A program made the translations under genes and the position numbers. From the NCBI RefSeq assembly GCF_002162375.1, contig NZ_CP021425.1, positions 496,001-560,000 of the forward strand: a stretch of 64,000 nucleotides of DNA, read 5' to 3'. The notes under the pieces were generated by a model. The model had not been told where the DNA came from, did no database searches, and was given only the letters and a program-made list of their open reading frames with translations. Of the stretch, positions 36,047-43,319 are shown one piece after another. Numbering within the stretch: position 1 is the stretch's first letter; each line of letters opens with the position of its first letter. This DNA comes from Oleiphilus messinensis (GTDB taxonomy: Bacteria; Pseudomonadota; Gammaproteobacteria; Pseudomonadales; Oleiphilaceae).

Positions 36047-36423
36047 TCAGTGATGAACGTCATTGTGCTTCCCCATGTTGATTAGGCGTTTGCAGCCACC
36101 GTGGCCTTGCGTGGTCGAGCCCGCCATGAACAGACCACCGATTTCGGTGCGGGCGTTGGGACGGAACATGCTGAACTGTCCAACGTTGCACTCGATACCG
36201 TAGGCGGAGCCGTCGCTGCATAGTGTGTAACGCTCTTGGGTGATCGGTGTTCGCACGCTCAATGAGGATGTCGGTGATGCGTTTCTTGGCCTCGAGGTAG
36301 GTCGCGCACCTGCGGTATTTGCCACCCGCCGCCGGCCAGATAGGCTGCAGCCGTCATTCCGCTCGCGCCTGAACCAATCACAATGGCATCCCAGTGCACG
36401 TCCATAGGTTTTGCATTCGTCAT
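36047..36423 (-). pseudogene. FAD-dependent oxidoreductase with large internal deletion
   Basis: The 5' end (ATG 36423, GGGAG upstream) encodes the dinucleotide-binding start MDVHWDAIVIGSGASGMTAA. After a break near 36330 the rest encodes the C-terminus of a carotenoid/phytoene-desaturase-like enzyme: TPITQERYTLCSDGSAYGIE, NARTEIGGLFMAGSTTQGHG. Such proteins are about 500 residues, so most of the gene is deleted. Confidence 0.75.
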
Positions 36424-36464
36424 GATGTTTCTCCCTACTCAGATCTCAATCGACTGTGCTTGTT

Positions 36465-37004
36465 TTAAAATTTCTCTTTGAAGGGGCGCAGTTCCAGCTC
36501 ATGCGTCCAGGCGGTGCGAGGTTGCACATGGAGTTGCCAATAGGTTTCGGCGACCGCAGCCGGATCCAGGCTGCCTTCTTCACCGCGGCTCAACAAATAG
36601 GCTTTGCCCAGGCCGTAGCCAAATTCACTCGCGCGATCTCCAGCCACCAAGCCATCAATGACCACATGGGCAACATGGATGCCTTTGGGCTGGAACTCGC
36701 GCGCCATCGCCTGGGCATGAGTGCGAAGCCCAGCTTTCTCGAAGAGTTCATGAATAGATGTCGGCTCGGTGGCATCCACTACAACCGCGCTGGCTTTGCC
36801 ACCATTTTCAATGATGGATGAGGTTGTTTCTTGCACTTTGTCGATACTGCGACCCGCTGCGTAAACATGCATACCCGCAGCAGCAAAGTGGGCGCATACC
36901 GCACCGCCAATGCCCTGAGGCGTTCCTGCGCCAATAATCACTGCGCAAGGCTTGGACGGCTCAGCTGTGGATGCTTTTATTGATCGTTCATTCGGCTTTC
37001 TCAT
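36465..37004 (-). CDS. Short-chain dehydrogenase lacking its catalytic core
   Basis: 179 residues in an uninterrupted frame. The cofactor motif is AVIIGAGTPQGIGGAV, and AAGRSIDKV follows. The sequence then jumps from VDATEPTSIHELFEKAG to LRTHAQAMAREFQPKGIHVAHVVIDG, omitting the roughly 90 residues that carry the Ser, Tyr-x-x-x-Lys catalytic residues. The open frame survived the deletion, but the product should be inactive as a dehydrogenase. The ATG at 37004 overlaps the end of the upstream gene. Confidence 0.75.
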   Translation of the reverse strand: MRKPNERSIKASTAEPSKPCAVIIGAGTPQGIGGAVCAHFAAAGMHVYAAGRSIDKVQETTSSIIENGGKASAVVVDATEPTSIHELFEKAGLRTHAQAMAREFQPKGIHVAHVVIDGLVAGDRASEFGYGLGKAYLLSRGEEGSLDPAAVAETYWQLHVQPRTAWTHELELRPFKEKF

Positions 37005-37929
37005 GGTGCACCCCGTTATTCGCCGCAAGTACTCCAGGCGATGAATGGATATAGGCCAGCGCCTGTTCGGTAGAGGCCTCATCTAGCGGGTTGTAACCTG
37101 GTCGTAGAAAGCGCAAGGCATGCAGCGGGAACCAGCGCATGGCCGGGAAAGTACCCAAACGAGCTGAACGTAACCAGCCCAATATGAGGCGCAGTGGAAT
37201 GGGCGTTCTTGATGCGTTTTTGAGCTTTTCGTCGTGGCGAATCATGTGGGCAGTGCCCAACATGGACAGTGATACCAGCGCCGGAAAAGCGATGGCCATA
37301 GCCAGCGTACGCATGGAGTGAGTGCCGCCGAGGTGGCGGTAAAGATCGTAGGCAACGGTGCGGTGTTCTACCTCTTCGGCACCATGCCAGCGGAACAGGT
37401 CAGCAACGATCGGGTCGGCACCATGTTTATCCCAGGCATCGGCTTCAAGCACAAATACACCAAGCGCAGCAGTGTAATGCTCGATAGCCGCGACCAGGCC
37501 AATGCGGAACACCAGCCATTGGTATTGCAGTGATTCGGGCAGTTTTCGGCCAAAGGGGTCGTCGAGCAGCAACTGGTCGAACAACAAGGCGTTGCGCTCT
37601 TCAAAACGCCCGCCACTGAGTCCCAGTCGTTTCAGATAGCCTTCAATTGATTCGTGGTGCGCATGACTGTGTACGGCTTCTTGTTTAATAAAGGCTTCGA
37701 CATCAGCCCGTAGCTTATCGTCTTTAACGTGGGGCAGCGCTGTACGGAATACACGGCAGAAAAATTTCTCGCCCTGAGTCAGCAGGAAACTGAATTCGTT
37801 CAGTGCATGGCTGGCAAAGGGGTCATCCGGAATCCAGTGCAGGGGGGACGTTTCCCAATCGAATTTTACTCGACGCGGAATGATGTCGTAGTTGGCGCTG
37901 GACGCCTTCTTGATATTTGTTTTACTCAT
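36988..37929 (-). CDS. Predicted metal-dependent hydrolase (PF10118)
   Basis: 313 residues from ATG 37929 with AAGGAG upstream. Ferritin-like helical protein with repeated metal-ligand motifs: QGEKFFCRVFR, EAFIKQEAVHSHAHH and HGAEEVEHRTVAYDLY (E-x-x-H and E-x-x-x-H patterns). The family is a predicted di-metal hydrolase or oxygenase of unknown substrate. It appears intact within an otherwise decaying cluster. Confidence 0.82.
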   Translation of the reverse strand: MSKTNIKKASSANYDIIPRRVKFDWETSPLHWIPDDPFASHALNEFSFLLTQGEKFFCRVFRTALPHVKDDKLRADVEAFIKQEAVHSHAHHESIEGYLKRLGLSGGRFEERNALLFDQLLLDDPFGRKLPESLQYQWLVFRIGLVAAIEHYTAALGVFVLEADAWDKHGADPIVADLFRWHGAEEVEHRTVAYDLYRHLGGTHSMRTLAMAIAFPALVSLSMLGTAHMIRHDEKLKNASRTPIPLRLILGWLRSARLGTFPAMRWFPLHALRFLRPGYNPLDEASTEQALAYIHSSPGVLAANNGVHHEKAE

Positions 37930-37940
37930 GGCAGGGCTCC

Positions 37941-38825
37941 TTAATGATGATTCTGAATGAAGTCGCCAATGGCCTGTGCCAGCGGTTCTGGGTGGGATAA
38001 CGGCGCCCAATGGCCGGCATCTATGTGTGTACGTAGCGTATTGGGCGCCCAGTTTTCGACACCCGTGAAGAGTCGTTCAGGCACAAACCGGTCACGCTCC
38101 ATAATTAATAGCTGTACCGGGATATCGACGCGTCGAGGTTCTGGTTTCATGAGTTTGGGTATGAGGTTGGCGCGATATAGCCCCAGACCGAAACGACCGT
38201 CCGCTGCCTGTGAAGGGCGTGGTTTGGTCTTGATGCCTTCAAGCAGGTTCAGAAAGCGTGGCCACTGATGGGCGAGGCCGTAGCGCCATGTCAGTTCTGG
38301 AAGGAGTGGTAGCTGAAAAGCAGCCATATAGGACGAACCCAGTAACTGATGTGCAGCTTCGACTACCTGGCGGGGTGAGCCACTGCGCATTCTGCTCTGA
38401 AACCATAGGCCCACATGATCCAGCGCAGGGGCGAGTGCGTTGTATGAAGCGATACGGTACTTCAATGCTTTTGATTGCACCGCTTCCCAGCCTTGAAGAC
38501 CACCCCAGTCATGGCCGACCAGATGCACGGGCTGCATCGGGCTGACTGTATCAATAACAGCGGTCAGATCACCTACCAAGTGTTCCAGCGCATAGGGCTT
38601 GCTGCCTTTGGGGGCGGAAGACTGACCTGCGCCGCGAACGTCATAGGCGACGACGTAGGCGTCTTTTGCTAGGTATTCTGCGACTTGCGCCCAGCCTTCC
38701 GCGCTGTCTGGGTAGCCATGCACGAGTACGACAGTCGGGCGAGGAGACCGGCTGGTGGGGCGTTTGCCCCAGGTGTAAACAGCCAGACGAACCGTGCCTG
38801 ACTCAACAAATTGAGAGGGTTTCAT
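37941..38825 (-). CDS. Alpha/beta-hydrolase (epoxide-hydrolase-like)
   Basis: 294 residues, intact. HGYPDS (oxyanion site), the nucleophile elbow VGHDWGG with Asp as nucleophile in the style of epoxide hydrolases and haloalkane dehalogenases, and a C-terminal GHWAPLSHPE with the catalytic His. A catalytic Asp is likely in LLIMERDRFVP. It lies 11 bp from the PF10118 gene and is probably cotranscribed with it and the flavin oxidoreductase upstream. Confidence 0.88.
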   Translation of the reverse strand: MKPSQFVESGTVRLAVYTWGKRPTSRSPRPTVVLVHGYPDSAEGWAQVAEYLAKDAYVVAYDVRGAGQSSAPKGSKPYALEHLVGDLTAVIDTVSPMQPVHLVGHDWGGLQGWEAVQSKALKYRIASYNALAPALDHVGLWFQSRMRSGSPRQVVEAAHQLLGSSYMAAFQLPLLPELTWRYGLAHQWPRFLNLLEGIKTKPRPSQAADGRFGLGLYRANLIPKLMKPEPRRVDIPVQLLIMERDRFVPERLFTGVENWAPNTLRTHIDAGHWAPLSHPEPLAQAIGDFIQNHH

Positions 38826-38852
38826 TGGATTGTCCTATTGGGATATTGGGTG

Positions 38853-40121
38853 TCATGCGCGCAGGCGGTTTTTTACGATGCCAAAGCCTTTGGCTCGCAG
38901 ATCAAAGAGGAAGGATTTCAGTGCATGCTCATCTGGTACGGGGGCCTTGCCTCGACCCATGCGATGAAGTTGGCGTGTGTACCATGTGATTTCAAGCGAG
39001 CCGAACCGATCAACGTATTTGATGCCGGTGGATAAGGGTTTTACCTTGTGCACGGTTTCTTCACCACGTAGAAGTTTGGTCGGTGCATCAGGTTCGATAG
39101 CAAAAATGCGCCCCAGACCGATGATGTCCAGGGCGTTTGAGTTGAGCGCGGATTGCATACCGTCCAGGCTGCGAAAACCGCCGGTGACCATCAAGGGTGT
39201 CTCAATCTCGGCGCGAACCTTCTCGGCAAAGTCGAGGAAGTAAGCTTCACGAGCAACGGTAGAATCTTTCGGCTTGCCGAGTTGCATGACGGGCTCTTCA
39301 TAAGTGCCGCCAGAAATTTCGATCAGGTCAATGCCTGCCTCAGCGAGCGCCCGGATTGTGTCTAGGGACTCTTCCTCAGTGAAACCACCACGCTGGAAGT
39401 CTGCAGAATTCAGCTTGATGCCAATGGGGAAGTCGTTTCCCACGCGACGACGGACTTCATCGTAGACAGCCAGTACAAAGTGGCGTCGATTTTCCGGGCT
39501 GCCCCCCCAGTGGTCCTCACGACGATTGTGATGGGGTGAGAGAAATTGGCTAATCAGGTAACCATGTGCGCCGTGTAGCTGGACACCAGTGAAGCCGGTT
39601 TTTTTTGCGCGTGCTGCAGTGTTGCCAAAGCGCTCGATGATATTTTCTATCTCGGCAGCCTTGAGCGCGCGCGGGGTAGCGAAGTAGGGGGCCAACTTGG
39701 GCCGAAAGCCGATGGCTGATGGCGCGACCGTTTCGCGGTTGAGGCCGCGGATTGCCTGTTTGCCCGGATGATTGAGCTGCATCCAGAGGTGGCTACCATG
39801 CGCCGTACCGGTTTTTGCCCAGCGTTTGAACATGTTCAGATCGCGATCATCTTCCAGTACGACGTTGCCCGGTTCACCGAGTGCGCGCCTGTCGATCATG
39901 ACATTGCCGGTAATAATCAACCCGGCACCAGAATTCGACCAGTTTTTATATAACCTGACGAGGTTCTCGGTTACACAACCTTCTGCTGTGCCCAAGGCTT
40001 CGCTTAAGGCTGATTTACCAATTCGGTTGTTCAGGGCCTCGCCGCAAGGCAAGGTCAGTGAGTCGCCCAGGCTAGGCTGGGTCTTTTGTGTACGTGTGCG
40101 CATTGTGTGATCCGTTGTCAT
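38853..40121 (-). CDS. Old-yellow-enzyme-family NADH:flavin oxidoreductase
   Basis: 422 residues, first gene of the minus-strand cluster. TIM-barrel FMN enzyme: GLIITGNVMID, HLWMQLNHPGKQA, FTGVQLHGAHGYLISQFLSPHHNRR with the substrate-binding His pair, and the FMN phosphate site GLGRIFAIEPD. It would reduce alpha,beta-unsaturated carbonyl compounds. It is divergent from the truncated HxlR gene at 40223, its most likely former regulator. Translation may start at 40121 or at an internal ATG (40103). Confidence 0.88.
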   Translation of the reverse strand: MTTDHTMRTRTQKTQPSLGDSLTLPCGEALNNRIGKSALSEALGTAEGCVTENLVRLYKNWSNSGAGLIITGNVMIDRRALGEPGNVVLEDDRDLNMFKRWAKTGTAHGSHLWMQLNHPGKQAIRGLNRETVAPSAIGFRPKLAPYFATPRALKAAEIENIIERFGNTAARAKKTGFTGVQLHGAHGYLISQFLSPHHNRREDHWGGSPENRRHFVLAVYDEVRRRVGNDFPIGIKLNSADFQRGGFTEEESLDTIRALAEAGIDLIEISGGTYEEPVMQLGKPKDSTVAREAYFLDFAEKVRAEIETPLMVTGGFRSLDGMQSALNSNALDIIGLGRIFAIEPDAPTKLLRGEETVHKVKPLSTGIKYVDRFGSLEITWYTRQLHRMGRGKAPVPDEHALKSFLFDLRAKGFGIVKNRLRA

Positions 40122-40222
40122 TTGTTAATGTACCATTGAGCGCTGTCAAGGTTATGTTAGGTTCCAAATAGGAACCTTGTCAAGTTATAATATGGCCAGA
40201 TTGATCAATCAGGTGGATAAGC

Positions 40223-40397
40223 ATGAAATGGCAGGGGATGGGCGAATCGTCATGCTCAATCGCGCGCAGCCTTGCTGTGATAGGCGATCGCTTGACGCTT
40301 TTAATGCTTCGCAATGCCTATTTGCGTACTCGTCGTTTTGATGGCTTTCAGAGCCAGTTTGGGATTACTCGACATGTTTTCGTTGACCGCCTCAAGA
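40223..40397 (+). pseudogene. HxlR-family regulator truncated by IS3 remnant
   Basis: 57 codons of an HxlR protein (MKWQGMGESSCSIARSLAVIGDRLTLLMLRNAY ... GITRHVFVDRLK), homologous to the intact gene at 33389 including the N-terminal Cys. At 40398 the IS3-type end TGACATGATCAAGC begins and the rest of the winged helix is lost. It would have lacked the recognition wing, so the adjacent cluster has probably lost its local control. Confidence 0.88.
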
Positions 40398-40657
40398 TGA
40401 CATGATCAAGCAAAACTGCACAGCCCAGTTAAGCAACTTTTCTTAATTCAACTATTTCTTTTTCAGGCTGTATCGGACGTCTGTAATCGAAGTACGTATG
40501 TAGCCGCTTGTTGTTATAAAACGCAGAAATATATTTCAGAATATCCTGCTGGGCTTCAGCTCTTGTTTGATAGTTTTGCCACTGCACTCGCTCCTGCTTA
40601 AGGGTGCGAAGAGACTTGCAACGACAGCATTATCCCAACAATCACCTCGTTTACTCA
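40398..40657 (-). mobile_element. IS3-family remnant (3' end)
   Basis: The minus strand encodes the end of an OrfB close to that at 10723 (RAEAQQDILKYIS, YNNKRLHTYFDYRRP, QPEKEIVELRKVA) and finishes in the matching inverted repeat (TGACATGATCAAGCAAAACT against TGACGTGGTCAAGCAAAATT). The upstream part has a frame error around the TLKQE codons and the catalytic Glu of VVESFF is replaced (VVASLF). The rest of the element was deleted. Confidence 0.88.
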
Positions 40658-40929
40658 GTTTTGTATATCTTATGAGAGACATTCGAAATAACGCGTGTAA
40701 GATCGGTATCTCTGCGAACCCAGTGATAAGAGAGCGAACACTTCAGAGCGAACAGCCCCAAATCGAACTTCTTGCACTAAAAAAGTTTATTAATCGGAAA
40801 ATTGCTTTGGCAATAGAAAAAGCACTACATGTCGTTTACAACGATAAAAGGAAGCGGGGTGAGTGGTTTAATCTTGATACAGAGGATATAAGTGAGTTAG
40901 TTGCGACTCTCGATGATGAAATTCTCTAG
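40657..40929 (+). pseudogene. GIY-YIG/T5orf172-like protein, 5' truncated
   Basis: About 90 residues (FVYLMRDIRNNACKIGISAN, RERTLQSEQPQIELL, AIEKALHVVYNDKR, GEWFNLDTEDI) match the small GIY-YIG-like domain of the T5orf172/MUG113 group: the V-Y-L and K-I-G-x-S strands, an Arg, and the Glu-containing helix. The open frame extends upstream only into antisense IS3 sequence, so the true start is lost. The family is linked to phage and mobile DNA. Confidence 0.65.
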
Positions 40930-41090
40930 TAAGCGCAAGCTGGATTTATGAGTATGAGTTCTGCATGCTTTGAAAAAGAAAGTTTAACTATATGAGGTTA
41001 ATTAGTGTACTTTGGGGCTATGTGGTTCGAAGATTGGCGCGATGAGTTGATTATTCACGCCATATCTCTGTATCGTTGATTGAGCCCCCG

Positions 41091-41429
41091 TTACTCTCTG
41101 AGCAATATGAAGATATTCTCGTTTTTTTTGGGGTGCCAAGTGAATTCGGGGGATTGGCCCGTGATTTTGATTTTGACCGTTAATGGCTCGTTTAAATGAT
41201 GACTGATATCACTCACATTAATTTGCTGGTTTCCGCTCGAAACTTCTAGAACGTACGGCAAGTTGTTTTCGCTTGCGTACTCTTGAAAACTTGTCACGTG
41301 TTGGTGTTCATTTTCACCATTGGTACTTGCGGCTATGGCTTCTAATTTATGTTTTACGGTTTCCACGTCATTACATCCTGAAAACAGAAATATTGCGGCA
41401 AATAATAGGTAGAGAGGGAGTCGTTTCAT
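41091..41429 (-). CDS. Lipoprotein, possible immunity partner of the metalloprotease
   Basis: 112 residues from ATG 41429. Lipobox LFSGC at about residue 19, then a short helix and a beta-rich mature domain (SDISHHLNEPLTVKIKITG). The start overlaps the upstream metalloprotease stop by 4 bp (ATGA), so the two are translated together. Small lipoproteins encoded directly after a toxin are frequently its periplasmic immunity protein; this is the basis for the proposed role, and no direct motif supports it. The 40930-41090 gap is empty. Confidence 0.6.
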   Translation of the reverse strand: MKRLPLYLLFAAIFLFSGCNDVETVKHKLEAIAASTNGENEHQHVTSFQEYASENNLPYVLEVSSGNQQINVSDISHHLNEPLTVKIKITGQSPEFTWHPKKNENIFILLRE

Positions 41430-42055
41430 TTTATTTTCTTCAATGCCAGTGTATTGTTCAGCCATTTCATAATTGTTGAGTCATGTCTTGGACGAACGAG
41501 CTCCGCGCTGTGCATTACGCTGCTGGTATCCGTGGAGTGAGGGTTAGTTTTCTTATATTCATCCAGTAACCCTAGCATGTGCCCGAATTCATGGATAACC
41601 CCTCGTTGCGGGCTTCGACCACCTTTGTTAACCGGTGTGAAGTCTTCGCTATCCAATACTACATTCCCCATTTTAGGAACAACATAGCTGGTAGCAAACG
41701 TGCCTTTTTTAATTTTGTTAACAGTTATTTCCCAGTGGTCAAACATCCAACCACCTTCTTGAATGGTAAATTCAAAATTAAGTAGAACTTTCTTTCCGCG
41801 AGAAAGTAATTTAATCGTTCGACCACCCCAGGCGTTATTTATTTCATTTTTCCAGTTTTTCAAAAACAGTGCTTTTTCAGCCGATGCCCATTTTAATGTG
41901 CCAGCATCTTTGAAAAAAAATTGGAGCTTCATATGAATGATGAGTTCGTAGTCACCGCTAGGGAGATGTCTAAGCTTGATATCGTAGGCATCATTAACTT
42001 TTAGTTCGCCTGCGGTGATATCTGATTCTTGGTGTATGAGTCTACCAATAGGCAT
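41426..42055 (-). CDS. Zinc metalloprotease-like protein, candidate secreted effector
   Basis: 209 residues from ATG 42055, which has AGAGGG at ideal spacing; the frame is also open from a GTG at 42115 (20 residues longer). The motif HEFGHMLGLLD (His, Glu, His, then Asp as third ligand) followed by SSVMHSAELVRPRH, a Met-turn-like segment, is the zincin pattern. No signal peptide is visible, which argues against a Sec-exported protease and for delivery by a contractile system such as T6SS. A 4-bp overlap with the lipoprotein gene suggests a pair. The N-terminal part is beta-rich and unknown. Confidence 0.7.
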   Translation of the reverse strand: MPIGRLIHQESDITAGELKVNDAYDIKLRHLPSGDYELIIHMKLQFFFKDAGTLKWASAEKALFLKNWKNEINNAWGGRTIKLLSRGKKVLLNFEFTIQEGGWMFDHWEITVNKIKKGTFATSYVVPKMGNVVLDSEDFTPVNKGGRSPQRGVIHEFGHMLGLLDEYKKTNPHSTDTSSVMHSAELVRPRHDSTIMKWLNNTLALKKIK

Positions 42056-42199
42056 GTCGATCCCTCTAATGTTTATCTTTTCCCTAAGTTCCAGTTGCAA
42101 CTTTACATCATTCACAACTGACAGTGAACATTTCTTTACAAACTTACTTCAGCGCTAAGGGAGGAACTTGATTGCGAACAACTTCTCGAGAAATTGTGA

Positions 42200-42258
42200 G
42201 CACTAACAAAGGTCATAACAATCAGCAAATAGTCTAATGAATCTGTAGGCTGGTGCCG
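42200..42258 (+). repeat. 59-bp direct repeat, right copy
   Basis: Right counterpart of 30038-30096, in the same orientation. It ends 114 bp before the start of the binding-protein gene. See the finding on the bracketed 12-kb block. Confidence 0.75.
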
Positions 42259-42371
42259 TCGTATTGATATTAGTGCGCCATTTTTCAGTTTATTTCTGTA
42301 CCGCTGTGGAGAGGACTTCACCGCGAACATGTCTATACTGATTAAACTCTGATTTTTTGGGGGGTCTTGTT

Positions 42372-43319
42372 ATGGCAAAGTTTTTCGTAGTCTTAACTGT
42401 TTCGTTGATGTTGCATGTCGACTTGGTGGCCGCGGTCGAAATAAAAAAGAAACCCATCAAGATTGTTACGAACAACTGGACGAGTCAGATTGTGCTCTCC
42501 AAAGTCGTGGGAGAGGTATTTTCAGCTTTGGGCTATCAGGTTCAGTACTTGAAGACATCTGTCTCAGATCAATGGGGAGCATTGGCCCATGGTGTGGCTC
42601 ACCTGCAGGTTGAGGTCTGGGAAGGTACTATGGCAGACATGTTTAATCGCATGGTGGCTGAAGGTAGTGTACTGGATGCGGGCGAGCATGAGGCAAAAAC
42701 AAGGGAAGATTGGTGGTATCCCGCCTACGCTGAGAAGGTGTGTCCCGGTTTGCCGGACTGGCAAGCGTTAAAGGCGTGTGCAAACCAGTTCGCTATAGAA
42801 GGTGATAATTTTGGTACCTACTTTGCGGGCCCGTGGGAAAAACCGGATGAGGCACGAATTCGGGCCCTGGGCTTGAATTTTCGTGTTCGAAACCTGAAAA
42901 ACGGGGACGACCTCTGGGTAGAGTTGAAAAAGGCGTATGCCGAGCAGCGGCCCATTGTGCTGTTCAATTGGACACCTAACTGGGTTGAGTCTCGTTACGC
43001 TGGTAAGTTTGTAGAATTCCCCGCTTATGATCCTGTGTGCGAATCCGATCCGGCATGGGGGGTTAACGGACAATATCTGTACGATTGTGGCAACCCGAAA
43101 AATGGCTGGTTAAAAAAAGCAGCCTGGCATGGAATGCCTGATACCTGGGACTGTGCGTACCGCACTTTGAAAAAGATCAATTTTAGTAATCAGCAAATTG
43201 CTTCAGCGGCCGCGTTGGTCGATGTAGATCTATTGTCCTATGACGCTGCAGCAAAACAGTGGTTGCAGGAAAATAAAGTCACCTGGCAGGGGTGGATCCC
43301 GGGAGACTGCGTAAATTGA
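42372..43319 (+). CDS. Glycine-betaine/choline-type periplasmic binding protein
   Basis: 315 residues from ATG 42372 with GGGGGG upstream. A signal peptide ([19 protein letters not shown]) precedes the OpuAC/ProX fold: [29 protein letters not shown], and the aromatic-cage-type residues in WWYPAY and [11 protein letters not shown]. No permease or ATPase gene is adjacent. The 3' end overlaps the sensor kinase gene by 28 bp. The protein may therefore present a quaternary-amine ligand to the kinase instead of to a transporter. Confidence 0.8.
   Translation: MAKFFVVLTVSLMLHVDLVAAVEIKKKPIKIVTNNWTSQIVLSKVVGEVFSALGYQVQYLKTSVSDQWGALAHGVAHLQVEVWEGTMADMFNRMVAEGSVLDAGEHEAKTREDWWYPAYAEKVCPGLPDWQALKACANQFAIEGDNFGTYFAGPWEKPDEARIRALGLNFRVRNLKNGDDLWVELKKAYAEQRPIVLFNWTPNWVESRYAGKFVEFPAYDPVCESDPAWGVNGQYLYDCGNPKNGWLKKAAWHGMPDTWDCAYRTLKKINFSNQQIASAAALVDVDLLSYDAAAKQWLQENKVTWQGWIPGDCVN

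Noticed and set aside
40567-40656. N-terminal 30 residues of the GIY-YIG-like protein
   Set aside because: This part is antisense to the IS3 orfB remnant and is not native coding sequence.
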